Assembly: GCA_947044405.1 (NCBI GenBank)
Contig: CAMRHE010000133.1
Span: forward strand, 3,985,001 to 4,049,000
Direction of reading: 5' to 3'
DNA length: 64,000 nt
Source: Leptodactylus fallax
Lineage: Eukaryota > Chordata > Amphibia > Anura > Leptodactylidae
Below are positions 1 to 11,916 of this stretch, one piece after another. How positions within the stretch are numbered: the first letter of the stretch is position 1; every line of letters starts with the position of its first letter. The translations under genes and the position numbers were made by a program. The notes beneath the pieces were generated by a model that did no database searches, was not told the origin of the DNA, and saw only the letters and a program-made list of their open reading frames with translations.

Positions 1-289
1 AACTACTGGGTGAATCCGCCCAACACTATCTGTCAATGGTATTCCTCCAAAGTGTTACCTTTTTGTATTTTAAACATCAACCTCAGTAATGAGGACTTCA
101 ATGAGAAACAGAGTGTCTATGTTCTTCATCAATGACTTGCAGAGGTTGGTGACTGGGCGGCAGCTTGGAAGAAGACAGATTGGACACAGCAGCTTGCTGG
201 CCATGAAAGATGTGGTGTCGGCTGCAGCGGAGAAGCCATATTGCTACTGTTCTGGTGCCAGCAACTGACCAACAACACCTGTTTATCCA

Positions 290-568
290 GATATTTTGAA
301 GCGGTTGATATTGACTTACCTGGTTCTGGGATGGTGATGATGGACCCGAGGGTTCCGGCCACATCACGAACCCCGGGTCATGTTGCTTGGACCCCTGGTT
401 CACTTTCCCCTGTCCTCCCCTGATCTCACAGGTAATTATTACCTGAATGGAGGGGGCAGAGCTGCTTCCCATCATGTGACATTGGGGTTGTGATGTGGCC
501 GGAACCCTTGGGTCCATCATCAGCATCCCCGGACCAAGTAAGTCAATTTCAACCCCCTTTAAGAAAAT
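290..568. repeat. Fold-back inverted repeat
   Basis: The sequence around 290-365 (containing ttgacttacctggttctggg and ggttccggccacatca) is found again in reverse complement at about 493-568. The arms are about 75 bp with a few mismatches and a loop of about 125 bp. No TSD was identified. It looks like a MITE or fold-back element. The open frames running through it on both strands are by-products of the symmetry. Confidence 0.7.
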
Positions 569-599
569 AACACAGAACTTTAGATGTAAAATGGTGGCG

Positions 600-1380
600 A
601 TTCTCTGTAAAACCAACCAATGTTGGGTCTACAGTGATAATGTCCATCACCCATATAACATGATGAGAATATATTCCAGAATACAGCGGCGGAAACAATG
701 TAATAAGGACATCTATCGAGTGTCAGGAATAACGTGTAGTATCTCTGTAATATCTACAGCATAGCAGGGGATACAGTCAGTAACGTGTTATCTGCTCTGT
801 TCATGGTCTTATCTGTAGGATGGAGACTCTTTCGCCCCCGTGCACACTGAAAAATATCCTCTGTGTCTCCAGTCCTATAATACACTGGACTGGAAGCAAC
901 ATTAATGGTCAGTGTAATGTTCTCTGGAGTTCTGAAGCTGTGAACAAACCGATATTGATTTTTATGGGTCATAATTGTCGTATATGTCATATAGAGTAGA
1001 AACCAAGAGGTGGAGAAATGACCCAACAGAGGACCATTTACTAGTAGAGCAATAGTTTACTGGTTAGTGCAGTAATGTAGGAAAAGAACGGAGAGGAAAC
1101 AGGTATCAGACCCCGGAACGAAGTGGAATTCTTCACCATGACCACCTTTCTGCTCAACTTGTACCCCTGCTAGGGGCTCTGGACCCCATTCCATTGATCG
1201 TAAGGGTAACACTAATGGAACCCCATGAATCATACATTTGTTGTCAATCCTGTGGATAACTGTTTGTTGTAGGATAACCCCTTATTTTTGTATGTCCAAG
1301 TCTTCGTTTGAATGGACGCTGTGTAATACTATCGTTCTCCTGCAGTGGCCACTGCAGCAAAGATGAACCAATTGATTTCC
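600..1380. other. No recognisable feature
   Basis: Mixed-composition sequence with only short open frames (up to 90 codons). They show no protein family signature and no splice-bounded exon pattern that I can defend. I see no tandem or inverted repeat here. Confidence 0.4.
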
Positions 1381-1429
1381 TAAGTTTAACCACTTAAGAT
1401 GGGTTATTCAAATATTTTTTTTTTTTCAG

Positions 1430-2590
1430 TGACACATAGGGCTTTATTTTTTTTTTTTTATGTTTTTTTTTTTCTTTATTTTAACCTTTTCTCAACATCC
1501 ATCGTAATATGAGCTGAGCAGCGACTATAGCCGCTGGATCTCCGATATATTATACAGCGGAGGCCTGGCAGCAATGCCCACGATCAGAGCCTGCACTGAT
1601 CGCGAGCATTAACCAGCTTTGATCAGATCACCATTTTCCGGGTGGCACATGGGTGCCGCCATTATTTTGGGGTGGATCACCGACACATGGAATAAGATCC
1701 GGGGGTGGTGATCTATTCACATGACAGCCGGGAAACTATTGAAGGCTCCTAAGACTCCTAGACTCTATGCAGCCTGTAATAGAAGTGCTGGTATTTTGCA
1801 ATGAATTAGAATTGTAATGCATTATATTAGTGATGAGACCCCCTAGGACAGGGGTCAGCAATCTTTGGCACTCCAGATGCTGTGAAACTACAACTCCCAA
1901 CATGCTCCATTCACTTCCATGGGAGTTCCAAGAACAGCAGAGCAAGTATGCATGCTGGGAGTTGTAGTTTTACAACAGCTGTAGTGCCGAAGGTTGCCTA
2001 CCCCTGCCCTAGGGGATCTAATAATTATGGCAAGTTAAAAATGAAAATCTAGAAATGTCTGTGGCACGAAGGGGTTAATATCTCAGAAAATGTAAACAGA
2101 ACGGAAGGTAAATGTGTCTGTTTTTGACATTTTTAATATTTTTGCTCTTAATAGCACAAAGTACTACTAAAATATTTTTTTAAAATAATTCCCCTCTCCC
2201 TTATGGTAATTTTTTTTTTTTGTTGACAGATAGTGTTGTGTCGCCGGGGCAGGGCTAGAAATTGTGATGTGGGCGTGGTAGTAGCATTATGTTTTTTTTT
2301 TTTAGTATTTTTATTTATTTATTTATTTTAATTTTATTTATTTATTTTATTTATTTTTTATTTCTGCTGGTTTCCCCTGTCACTGGTGCTGATATATTAA
2401 CCCCATATTCACAAGGAATGCAGCCTCCTATTCTGCAGAGTTGATCTGGGTCCTCTAGGACCCAGCAGCTCATACAGTTCCCAGCCTTGGTGGTCATGTG
2501 ACCAACAGGCTGGAAAGTGGAGCTACATCATGGTGGCTCCCATAGCTGTGTACACAGCGCTCATGTACACCCATAACATAAAACTGACCA
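1430..2590 (+). repeat. Interspersed repeat, copy 1 (second copy at 48.5-49.3 kb)
   Basis: It shares ordered blocks with 48530-49320: a 'gtgacayatagggct' segment followed by poly-T; 'agcacaaagt.ctac.aaa.atatttt'; 'gttgtgtcrcc...ggggctag'; 'tgtgatatgg/gggcg'; and 'ggcggctcccatagctgtgt' (ggtggctc in this copy). Different MITEs are inserted in the two copies: a hAT MITE here, and a GGCTAAGGCCCC-type MITE in the other. I recognise no coding domain. The family is unnamed to me. Confidence 0.6.
1849..2006. mobile_element. hAT-type MITE with 8-bp TSD
   Basis: A 158-bp element with terminal inverted repeats CAGGGGTCAGCAA / TTGCCTACCCCTG and the subterminal 'actacaactcccaacatgc' / 'gcatgctgggagttgtagt' palindromic arms. 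It is flanked by an 8-bp TSD, ccctagga at 1841-1848 and ccctaggg at 2007-2014 (7 of 8 identical). The 8-bp TSD and the CAGGGGT terminus are typical of hAT superfamily non-autonomous elements. It has no coding capacity. Confidence 0.85.
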
Positions 2591-2591
2591 T

Positions 2592-3837
2592 ATATAACGT
2601 GTTGGAATGATGTGCTATTTACTTACAGTGATATTTCTGTTTACCTACAGCCATTTTTGGCAAAAATTTACAACTTAAAGGGCAGCCATATTGGTATTAC
2701 CCCAGATCTACCCCAGATCTACTGTTACCATGTTCTATTAAAACAGAGGCGCAGAAAGATTAGTTACTAAGTTGATAATTCAAAATGAACAACCAATATG
2801 GCCGCACTTCCTGTTGTCACTTTTGCAAAATGGCCTCCACAATGAAAAAGAAAAATGGCAATATCTATAAAAGTAAAGAAAATTTATTCTTCCAACTTTG
2901 GTTACTGCTTTAACTTCTAATTTACTAATATATGACCCACTTTAAGCACTAAAAAAAAATCCCCTTTAATTTCCGCCATATTACAACGGAATGGCGCGGT
3001 CTCTCTATTTTTATCTGCAGAATTGATATCTTCACAGGAGTAATCAAGATGTAAATCTTAGCTGAGGCTTTTCCGCTAATGATAGAGTTGTGAGTAGGTA
3101 TACACAGCCGGAGCGGGAGAAGTGCACATAAAAAGGCTCTCGTAATATTCCTACTAATTAATAGTGTGACATTTCATCACTGCAATAATTATTATTATTT
3201 CAAGTTCTCAGGTTGTTGGAGATTTTTTTTTTTCCTGGTATCAGCTGTACATTATTTTATAACCAGATACATTATACAGAGGAACAATAAAATACCTCAT
3301 GTGGAACCTTTGCTTAAAGGGATCTTCCAATTTTATGTAAAAAAAAACTTAAAGGGATAGTTCTAAGAATAAATATTACATTTTTATGGTACATTACACA
3401 AAAAAAAATTTCAGTTTGAATAATTCTAAAAATAAACGCTTGTGTGTCTTGATTTTGCTGGTAAATATTTGTTATGGCGCCCCCTGGTGTCTAGGGCTAG
3501 CGAGAAGAAACCATTTTAGTGCATTGATTTCTATTTGTTGGCCTGTATAATATGTCACTGTAACAAGCCATGCATCTGTGACATCATTATAGCGGCAGGA
3601 TAGATTTTTATTGCCAAGGAATAAACAAAATTCCTACTAAATGACTCCAAGAAGAAATCTTGAAAAGCATGCAGGAATAAAATAGAAAGCGTATTGGAAA
3701 AATGTGCAACTTGTTTTTTATTATCCAAAGAATATTTATTGGCTAAATAAAATAGTCAAAAGTTGTTTTTTTGGGGGGGGTTTTTGTAAACCTATCTCCA
3801 ATGTTGTCCTTGTGGGGTGTCTGGTCACATATTTCAG
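2592..3837. other. AT-rich intergenic stretch
   Basis: There is no gene. It has several homopolymer T/A runs and a weak short inverted pair ('ccatattggt' near 2690, 'accaatatgg' near 2800), suggesting a decayed fold-back. A 'gcgccccctggtgtc' motif near 3478 resembles the edge of an interspersed repeat. The 64-codon frame at 3166 shows no family signature. Confidence 0.4.
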
Positions 3838-4065
3838 CAACATTCAATTGCTCTCTACCTGTATTGCATGTTTGATACGGTTCTCTTGCTGTACTACATG
3901 TATTATATTGCTCTCTATTTGTACTGTATGCTTTGTACTTCTCTCTATCTGTATTACATGTACTAGACTGCTCGCCACCTATATTACATGTACACTACTG
4001 ATATGTAGACAACCTGCACTGCATGAAATGTGCATCCACCTTTACCAGACCTACATGTACTAGAC
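3838..4065. repeat. 30-bp minisatellite, left diverged edge (subfamily A)
   Basis: Degenerate units of 'ctgctctctacctgt' plus 'actacatgtactgta' with a period of 30 bp. They are much more diverged than the core array at 7002-10425. The stretch ends exactly at a hAT insertion. The 119-codon frame here is a repeat artefact. Confidence 0.8.
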
Positions 4066-4146
4066 CAGGGGTCCCCAAACTTTTTACACAGGGGGCCAGT
4101 TCACTGTCCCTCAGACCGTTGGAGGGCCGGACTATAAGAAAAACTA

Positions 4147-4258
4147 CAGTCATATGAAAAAGTTTGGGCACCCCTATTAATCTTAATCATTTTTAGTTCT
4201 AAATATTTGGGTGTTTGCAACAGCCATTTCAATTTGATATATCTAATAACTGATGGAC
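4147..4258 (+). mobile_element. Truncated Tc1 terminal repeat inside hAT
   Basis: It begins cagtcatatgaaaaagtttg right after a TA (4145-4146) and matches the first ~112 bp of the Tc1 at 31206-32841 almost exactly. It then stops at 'actgatggac'. The rest of the Tc1 is absent, so this is a solo end left by deletion inside the hAT element. Confidence 0.85.
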
Positions 4259-4267
4259 CATGCTCTT

Positions 4268-4530
4268 CCCCCATATAGGTCCCATGCAGTCTCCCCCCTA
4301 TAGGTCACATGCAGTCTCCCTCATATAGGGCCAGCTCTTTCCCCCATATAGGGCCAGCTCTTTCCCCCATATAGGTCCCATGCCCCCCCCATATAAGTCC
4401 CATGCAGTCTGCCTCATATAGGGCCAGGTCTCTCCCCCATATAGGTCCAGGCCTCTCCCCCATATATGTCCAGCTCTCCCCCATATAGGTCCCATCAATC
4501 CCCCATATAGATCCAGCTCTCTGATGCCCC
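4268..4530. repeat. C-rich tandem repeat inside hAT
   Basis: About ten imperfect units built on 'cccccatataggtcccatg' or 'tcatatagggccagctct', with a period of roughly 22-30 bp and variable length. Minus-strand frames rich in Y-G-G/W-G-x motifs here are translations of the repeat, not proteins. Confidence 0.75.
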
Positions 4531-4858
4531 TCCATGCCCAGTAAAAAAAAAAGTGAAAATATACTTTACCTAGCACTGCAGCCGCTCCCGCGCTGTGGTC
4601 CCGGCTCCTCTGTCTTCGGCTGTAAGGCCTAGATGAGCACGTCGTGCGTCATGACGTGATCATTCTAGGTCTGGATGACGAGCGTGGAGCGTCTACACAA
4701 GAACGAGACTTCCCGTGTAGCGCTCGGCGGGTTATTTCAATTGTAAGCGCCGCCTGTGCACTCACAATTGAAATAGCACAAGGAAATTGCGACGCGGGCC
4801 GGGTAAATGGCCTCCGGGGGCCGGATGCGGCCCGCGGGCCGTAGTTTGGGGACCCCTT

Positions 4859-5125
4859 TACTAGACTCCTGTATACCTGTACTACATGTACTAGACTGCT
4901 GTATACCTGTACTACATGTACTGTACTGCTGTATACCTGTACTACATGTACTGTACTACTGTATACCTGTAATACATGTACTAGACTGCTGTATACCTGT
5001 AATACATGTACTAGACTGCTGTATACCTGTTCTACATATACTGTGCTTACTCTCTAGCTATACTACATGTGCTGTATTACTCTATATCTGTACTACTTGT
5101 GCTATACTGCTTTCTACCTGTACTA
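4859..5125. repeat. 30-bp minisatellite continued (between hAT and LINE)
   Basis: About nine units of 'tagactgctgtatacctg' plus 'tactacatgtac'. These are a variant of the core unit with ctgtata in place of ctctcta. They end where the (TTTA)n tail of a minus-strand LINE begins. Confidence 0.85.
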
Positions 5126-5127
5126 TT

Positions 5128-5159
<32 letters not shown>

Positions 5160-6325
5160 TATAGCACCATTAATTCCATGGTACTGTACATTATTATATT
5201 AATTCCATGGTGCTGTACATTATTATATTAATCCCATGGTGCTGTACATTATTATATTAATTCCATGGTGCTGTACATTATTATATTAATTCCATAGTGC
5301 TGTACATTATTATATTAATCCCATGGTGCTGTACATTATTATATTAATTCCATGGTGCTGTACATTATTATAGTAATTCCATGGTGCTGTACATTATTAT
5401 ATTAATTCCATGGTGCTCTGTACATTATTATATTAATTCCATGGTGCTTTACATTATTATATTAATTCCATGGTGCTCTGTACATTATTATATTAATTCC
5501 ATGGTGCTGTACATTATTATATTAATTCCATGGTGCTTTACATTATTATATTAATTCTATGGTGCTGTACATTATTATATTAATTCCATGGCGCTGTACA
5601 TTATTATATTAATTCCATGGTGCTGTACATTATTATATTAATTCCATGGTACTGTACATTATTATATTAATTCCATGGTACTGTACATTATTATATTAAT
5701 TCCATGGTGCTGTACATTATTATATTAATTCCATGGTGTTGTACATTATTATATTAATTCCATGGTACTGTACATTATTATATTAATTCCATGGTGCTTT
5801 ACATTATTATATTAATTCCATGGTGCGTTACATTATTATATTAATTCCATGGTGCTGTACATTATTATATTAATTCCATGGTGCTGTACATTATTATATT
5901 AATTCCATGGTGCTGTACATTATTATATTAATCCCATGGTGCTGTACATTATTATATTAATTCCATGGTGCTGTACATTATTATATTAATTCCATGGTGC
6001 TTTACATTTGAGGGTTTACATACGGTACACAAGATACACAAAACAAATACAATACTTACAGTGACCACTGGCACAGTGGGATAGAGGGCCCTGCCCGCAA
6101 GGGATTACAATCTATGAGGGAAGAGGGATAGAGACAGAAGGTGGGGTAGAGGCTGTACAGATGGTGGTGTGGTGACAGTAGTGTTATTGGAGGTTGTAGG
6201 CCATCCTGAATAGGTGAGTCTTCAGGGCCTTCTTGAAGCTTGTGATTGTGGGGGACAGTCTTATGTGTCTTGGTAATGAGTTCCAGAGTATGGGGGATGC
6301 ACAGAAGAAGTCTTGCAGATGGTTG
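5126..6325 (-). mobile_element. 5'-truncated CR1/L2-like LINE, minus strand
   Basis: Read on the minus strand, about 6180-6325 encodes the C-terminus of a non-LTR reverse transcriptase protein. The motif LWNSLPRHIR..P(T)ITSFKKALKTHLF is typical of the CR1/L2/Rex group. A 3' UTR (6010-6180) and a tail ending in (TAAA)n at 5131-5160 follow. One 29-bp piece of the tail has expanded into about 29 copies (5160-6008). The same family recurs at 40786-41691 on the plus strand, with the same 'ccatggaattaatggtgct' tail. The element interrupts the 30-bp minisatellite. The exact 5' end and a TSD could not be fixed. Confidence 0.8.
5160..6008. repeat. 29-bp minisatellite grown from the LINE 3' tail
   Basis: About 29 units of 'attattatattaattcc' plus 'atggtgctgtac'. 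Single-base variants are tgctgtac, tactgtac, tgctttac and tgctctgtac. The unit equals the last part of the LINE 3' UTR, so the array arose by expansion within an inserted retroelement. Confidence 0.9.
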
Positions 6326-6343
6326 TGTGTACAGCTGTATACT

Positions 6344-6996
6344 TGTAACGTCTCTGCCTGTTCGGGTCTCGGCGCCGCCCTCCGCTCGCACGCTGCGGCG
6401 AAGGAGGCATGTTCAGTTTGGTTCCTTGTGTAGGTTTCTTGTTGCACAGTCTGAACATGGTCCTAGACAATGTAATTGATTTTCTGCCACACCTGTTTCC
6501 TTCACCTTGGTTTTCTCTGTTCCACTAATAGTTAATCCCAGCCTTGCCTGTGTGATTGACAGCCTGTCTACCAATCCAGTCTGGGGCTTGCCCAGACTTT
6601 CTATAAACAGGTTGTCAGCCCTCACATGGTGGCTGGTTATTGCACTGTCTTTGCCTGCTCTCTTTGCTATATCTCTTGCTGCCTTTTTACCTGATTCTCT
6701 GACCTCTGGCTTGCCTTGACTATTCTCTTGGATTTTGATTTTGTACTGCATTGCTCGTTTGTTATCGACCCCTTGGCTTGCTCACTCTGCTTCTGTGTTG
6801 TTTTGTCTTGTCCTGTTCTGTGTATCACTTAGCCAGTATAGGGCTCGTCTTCAGGTTGTCCTTTTACCGTTTAGGGTAACTGAGGCAATAGGAAGGGACA
6901 GTGGCTGGGGTGAGATTAGGGCTCACTTGTCTCTGTCCTTCCTCCCAGACCGCTGCAGTAGTGTAGGGTATTGCTACGTCTGGCAAGACCCTAACA
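6344..6996 (+). mobile_element. Solo LTR, family 1 copy a, 5-bp TSD
   Basis: A 653-bp sequence beginning TGTAACGTCTCTG and ending AGACCCTAACA. It is flanked by a perfect 5-bp TSD, atact, at 6339-6343 and 6997-7001. A TATA-like 'ctataaac' lies near 6600, which sets plus orientation. No internal region, PBS or PPT is adjacent, so this is a solo LTR from recombination. A second copy in reverse orientation lies at 40125-40780. TG...CA ends with a 5-bp TSD fit an LTR retrotransposon; the superfamily cannot be told from the LTR alone. The long open frame starting at 6735 runs out of the LTR into the satellite and is not a gene. Confidence 0.88.
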
Positions 6997-7001
6997 ATAC
7001 T

Positions 7002-10000
7002 AGTATTACATGCACTTTACTGTTCTTTCTACTTGTACTGTTATCTACTTATACTATGTATACTACTACTGTTATCAATAGAACATCATCTATCCAACAC
7101 ATGTACTGTACTACTCTCTACCTTTACTACATGTACTGTACTGTTGTATACTTGTGCTACATGTACTGTACTGCTTTCTACCTGTATTATATATACTGTA
7201 CAGCTGTATATCTGTACTACATGTACTGTACTGCTCTCTACCTGTACTACATATACTGTACTGCTCTCTCCCTGTACTACATGCACTGTACTGCTCTCTA
7301 CCTGTACTACATGTACTGTACTACTCTCTACCTGTACTACATGTACTGTACTGCTCTCTACCTGTACTATATATACTGTACTGCTCGCTACCTTACTACA
7401 TGTACTGTACTGCTCTCTACCTGTACTACATATACTGTACTGCTCTCTAACTGTACTACATATACTGTACTGCTCTCTACCTGTACTACATATACTGTAC
7501 TGCTCTCTAACTGTACTACATATACTGTACTGCTCTCTACCTGTAGTACATGTACTGTACTGCTCTCTACCTGTACTACATGTGCTGTACTGCTCTCTAC
7601 CTGTACTACATGTACTGTACTGCTCTCTACCTGTACTACATGTACTGTACTGCTCTCTACCTATACTACATATACTGTACTACTCTCTCCCTGTACTACA
7701 TGTACTGTACTGCTCTCTACCTGTACTACATGTACTGTACTGCTCTCTACCTGTACTACATGTACTGTACTGCTCTCTACCTGTACTACATATACTGTAC
7801 TGCTCTCTACCTGTACTACATGTACTGTACTGCTCTCTACCTGTACTACATATACTGTACTGCTCTCTACCTGTACTACATATACTGTACTGCTCTCTAC
7901 CTGTACTACATATACTGTACTGCTCTCTACCTGTACTACATGTACTGTACTGCTCTCTACCTGTACTGCATGTACTGTACTGCTCTCTACCTGTACTACA
8001 TGTACTGTACTGCTCTCTACCTGTACTACATATACTGTACTGCTCTCTACCTGTACTACATGTACTGTACTGCTCTCTACCTGTACTACATATACTGTAC
8101 TGCTCTCTACCTGTACTACATATACTGTACTGCTCTCTACCTGGACTACATGTACTGTACTGCTCTCTACCTGTACTACATGTACTGTACTGCTCTCTAC
8201 CTGTACTACATGTACTGTACTGCTCACTACCTGTACTACATATACTGTACTGCTCTCTACCTGTACTACATATACTGTACTGCTCTCTACCTGTACTACA
8301 TGTACTGTACTGCTCTCTACCTGTACTACATGTACTGTACTGCTCACTACCTGTACTACATATACTGTACTGCTCTCTACCTGTACTACATGTACTGTAC
8401 TGCTCTCTCCCTGTACTACATGTACTGTATTGCTCTCTAACCTGTACTACATATACTGTACTGCTCTCTAACCTGTACTACATATACTGTACTGCTCTCT
8501 ACCTGTACTACATATACTGTACTGCTCTCTACCTGTACTACATGTACTGTACTGCTCTCTACCTGTACTACATATACTGTACTGCTCTCTACCTGTACTA
8601 CATGTACTGTACTGCTCTCTACCTGTACTACATATACTGTACTGCTCTCTACCTGTACTACATGTACTGTACTGCTCTCTACCTGTACTACATATACTGT
8701 ACTGCTCTCTACCTGTACTACATGTACTGTACTGCTCTCTACCTGTACTACATATACTGTACTGCTCTCTACCTGTACTACATGTACTGTACTGCTCTCT
8801 ACCTGTACTACATGTACTGTACTGCTCTCTACCTGTACTACATATACTGTACTGCTCTCTACCTGTATTACATGTACTGTACTGCTCTCTACCTGTACTA
8901 CATATACTGTACTGCTCTCTACCTGTACTACATATACTGTACTGCTCTCTACCTGTACTACATGTACTGTACTGCTCTCTACCTGTACTACATATACTGT
9001 ACTGCTCTCTACCTGTACTACATGTACTGTACTGCTCTCTACCTGTACATGTACTGTACTGCTCTCTACCTGTACTACATGTACTGTACTGCTCTCTACC
9101 TGTACTACATATACTGTACTGCTCTCTACCTGTACTACATATACTGTACTGCTCTCTACCTGTACTACATGTACTGTACTGCTCTCTACCTGTACTACAT
9201 ATACTGTACTGCTCTCTACCTGTACTACATGTACTGTACTGCTCTCTACCTGTACTACATGTACTGTACTGCTCTCTACCTGTACTACATGTACTGTACT
9301 GCTCTCTACCTGTACTACATGTACTGTATTGCTCTCTACCTGTACTATATGTACTGTACTGCTCTCTACCTGTACTACATATACTGTACTGCTCTCTACC
9401 TGTACTACATGTACTGTACTGCTCTCTACCTGTACTACATGTACTGTACTGCTCTCTACCTGTACTACATGTACTGTACTGCTCTCTGCCTGTACTACAT
9501 GTACTGTACTGCTCTCTACCTGTACTACATGTACTGTACTGCTCTCTACCTGTACTACATGTACTGTACTGCTCTCTACCTGTACTACATGTACTGTACT
9601 GCTCTCTACCTGTACTACATGTACTGTACTGCTCTCTACCTGTACTACATGTACTGTACTGCTCTCTGCCTGTACTACATGTACTGTACTGCTCTCTACC
9701 TGTACTACATGTACTGTACTGCTCTCTACCTGTACTACATGTACTGTACTGCTCTCTACCTGTACTACATGTACTGTACTGTTCTCTACCTGTACTACAT
9801 ATACTGTACTGCTCTCTACCTGTACTACATATACTGTACTGCTCTCTACCTGTACTACATATACTGTACTGCTCTCTACCTGTACTACATGTACTGTACT
9901 GCTCTCTACCTGTACTACATATACTGTACTGCTCTCTACCTGTACTACATGTACTGTACTGCTCTCTACCTGTACTACATATACTGTACTGCTCTCTACC

Positions 10001-10425
10001 TGTACTACATGTACTGTACTGCTCTCTACCTGTACTACATGTACTGTACTGCTCTCTACCTGTACTACATGTACTGTACTGCTCTCTACCTGTACTACAT
10101 GTACTGTACTGCTCTCTACCTGTAGTACATATGCTGTACTGCTCTCTACCTGTACTACATGTACTGTACTGCTCTCTACCTGTACTACATGTACTGTACT
10201 GCTCTCTACCTGTACTACATGTACTGTACTGCTCTCTACCTGTACTACATGTACTGTACTGCTCTCTACCTGTACTACATGTACTGTACTGCTCTCTACC
10301 TGTACTACATGTACTGTACTGCTCTCTACCTGTACTACATGTACTGTACTGCTCTCTACCTGTACTACTGCATATCTGTACTACACGTATTGTACTATTC
10401 TCTACCTGTACTACATGTACTATAC
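7002..10425. repeat. 30-bp minisatellite core, subfamily A (~114 units)
   Basis: A very homogeneous array with unit 'ctgctctctacctgt' plus 'actacatgtactgta'. Two common variants differ at one base (catgta or catata). Multi-unit duplications are visible: 'tcactacctg' recurs 120 bp apart (8224, 8344), 'ctctgcctg' 180 bp apart (9483, 9663), and 'tctaactg' 60 bp apart (7444, 7504). From about 8490 to 8790 the two variants strictly alternate, giving a 60-bp higher-order unit. The unit is 30 bp and free of stops in several frames on both strands, so it creates spurious frames of up to 1030 codons. Confidence 0.95.
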
Positions 10426-10823
10426 TGCTGTCTTCTTCTGCTTCATGTACTATACTGCTGTCTTCTTATGCTTCATGTACTATACGGCTGTCTTCCTATG
10501 CTTCATGTACTATACGGCTGTCTTCCTATGCTTCATGTACTATACTGCTGTCTTCTTATGATTCATGTACTGTACTATATGGCTGTCTTCTTATGATTCA
10601 TGTACTATACGGCTGTCTTCCTATGCTTCATGTACTATACGGCTGTCTTCCTATGCTTCATGTACTATATGGCTGTCTTCTTATGATTCATGTACTATAC
10701 GGCTGTCTTCCTATGCTTCATGTACTATAGGGCTGTCTTCTTATGATTCATGTACTATACAGCTGTCTTCCTATGCTTCATGTACTATAGGGCTGTCTTC
10801 TTATGCTTCATGTACTATACAGC
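10426..10823. repeat. 30-bp minisatellite, subfamily B, block 1
   Basis: The unit changes to 'tatacggctgtcttcc' plus 'tatgcttcatgtac'. It is still 30 bp and alignable with subfamily A (tac.gct.tct.cct...catgtac). A few transitional units at 10360-10440 link the two subfamilies. The block ends at the insertion site of a hAT element. Confidence 0.9.
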
Positions 10824-11908
10824 CAGTGGCGTAACTAGGAATGGCTGGGCCCCAAGGCGAACATTTGACATGGGCCCCCCCCCCCAAGCCGCCGCCCCCA
10901 ACCCCCCCAAACCGCTGCCCCAACCCCCCCCCCCCCACACACAAACCGCATTCCTGCGCACACTATTATGCCCCATAGTGGCCCCTGCACACGGTATTAT
11001 GTCCCATAGTGGCCCCTGCACACGGTATTATGCCCCATAGTGGCCCCTGCACATGGTATTATGCCCCATAGTGGCCCCTGGACACGGTATTATGCAGCAT
11101 AGTGGCCCCTGCACACAATATTATGCCCCATAGTGGCGCCTGCACGCAGTAGTTTGCCCCATAGTAGCCCCTGCACACAGTAGTTTGCCCCATAGTAGCC
11201 CCTGCACACAGTAGTTTGCCCCATAGTGGCCCCTGCACACAGTAGTTTGCCCCATAGTAGCCCCTGCACACAGTAGTTTGCCCCATAATGGCCCCTGCAC
11301 ACAGTAGTTTGCCCCATAGTGGCCCCTGCACACAGTAGTTTGCCCCATAGTGGCCCCTGCACACAGTAGTTTGCCCCATATTGGCCCTTGCACACAGTAG
11401 TTTGCCCCATAGTGGCCCCTGCACACAGTATTATGCCCCATAGTGGACCACCCATGAACGATTATTATACTCTGGGGTCTTTTCAGACCCCAGAGTATAA
11501 TGATCGGAGACCCAGTGGAGGATAGGAACATAGAAAACACTGCAACTTACCTCTTCCTCGCTTCGGTGCACTCCCGTGCGCTACTTCGGCCATCTTCAAT
11601 GTCAGACCGGATCTCGCGCGATCCAGGCCGGCGTCGCGACGCATAATGACGTCGGCTGACGTCTGGGACGTCACCAAACAGGCCCGAAGCCTGCGGAGCG
11701 GCGGAGAGGTGAGTTACAGTGTTTTTTATGTTCGCTCACCTCCCCTGGGCCCCCGATCGTTATACTCCCGGGTCTCAAAAGACCCCGAAGTATAACGATA
11801 GCAGTGATTGTGGGGTTCGCGGTAGCGACTGCTACAGGGCTCCGGGCCCGTAATGTTCCGGGCCCTGTGGCAGTCACTACCACTGCTACCCCGGTAGTTA
11901 CGCCCCTG
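10824..11908. mobile_element. Non-autonomous hAT element, family 2 copy a, perfect 8-bp TSD
   Basis: A 1085-bp element beginning CAGTGGCGTAACTAG and ending GGTAGTTACGCCCCTG. It is flanked by the perfect 8-bp TSD tatacagc (10816-10823, 11909-11916), which is satellite sequence. The order inside is: a C-rich tract; about 15 units of a 31-bp repeat (10965-11440, ccccatagtggcccctgcac core); then an inverted-repeat module (about 11462-11808) bounded by palindromes. A second copy in opposite orientation lies 96 bp away at 12005-13714. There is no transposase frame. The minus-strand frames of 121-139 codons here are repeat translations. Confidence 0.93.
11462..11808. repeat. Palindrome-bounded inverted-repeat module (copy 1)
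   Basis: It is bounded by two palindromes of the type ttatactctggggtct/agaccccagagtataa (about 11466-11504 and 11759-11805). Inside are mirror arms 'gaggataggaacata...acttacctc' and 'gaggtgagttac...tatgttcgctcacctcc'. The centre is CpG-rich with several TGACGTC or GACGTC motifs. The same plan is present at 12271-12620, 19698-20118 and 58478-59015, and in part at several other places. Confidence 0.75.
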
Positions 11909-11916
11909 TATACAGC

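Larger units (their letters stand above)
4066..4858. mobile_element. Non-autonomous hAT element with perfect 8-bp TSD
   Basis: It starts CAGGGGTCCCCAAAC and ends GTTTGGGGACCCCTT (last base changed from G). It is flanked by a perfect 8-bp TSD, tactagac, at 4058-4065 and 4859-4866. The TSD is itself part of a minisatellite unit, so the insertion went into the array. Internally there is a 112-bp end fragment of a Tc1 element (4147-4258), a C-rich tandem repeat (4268-4530) and a GC-rich, CpG-rich right half. A hairpin of ttatttcaattgt/acaattgaaatag arms lies at about 4731-4777. There is no transposase frame. Confidence 0.9.

Noticed and set aside
7033..10125. 1030-codon open frame (and 578, 410, 296, 228 codon frames) in the 30-bp satellite
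   Set aside because: The unit is 30 bp with no stop in several frames on both strands. The translation is a 10-residue repeat that changes style when the phase slips by one base; there is no start context, exon structure or domain.
11059..11540. Minus-strand frames of 121-139 codons with W-G-K-L-L-C-A-G repeats
   Set aside because: Three overlapping frames of one 31-bp tandem repeat inside a non-autonomous hAT.
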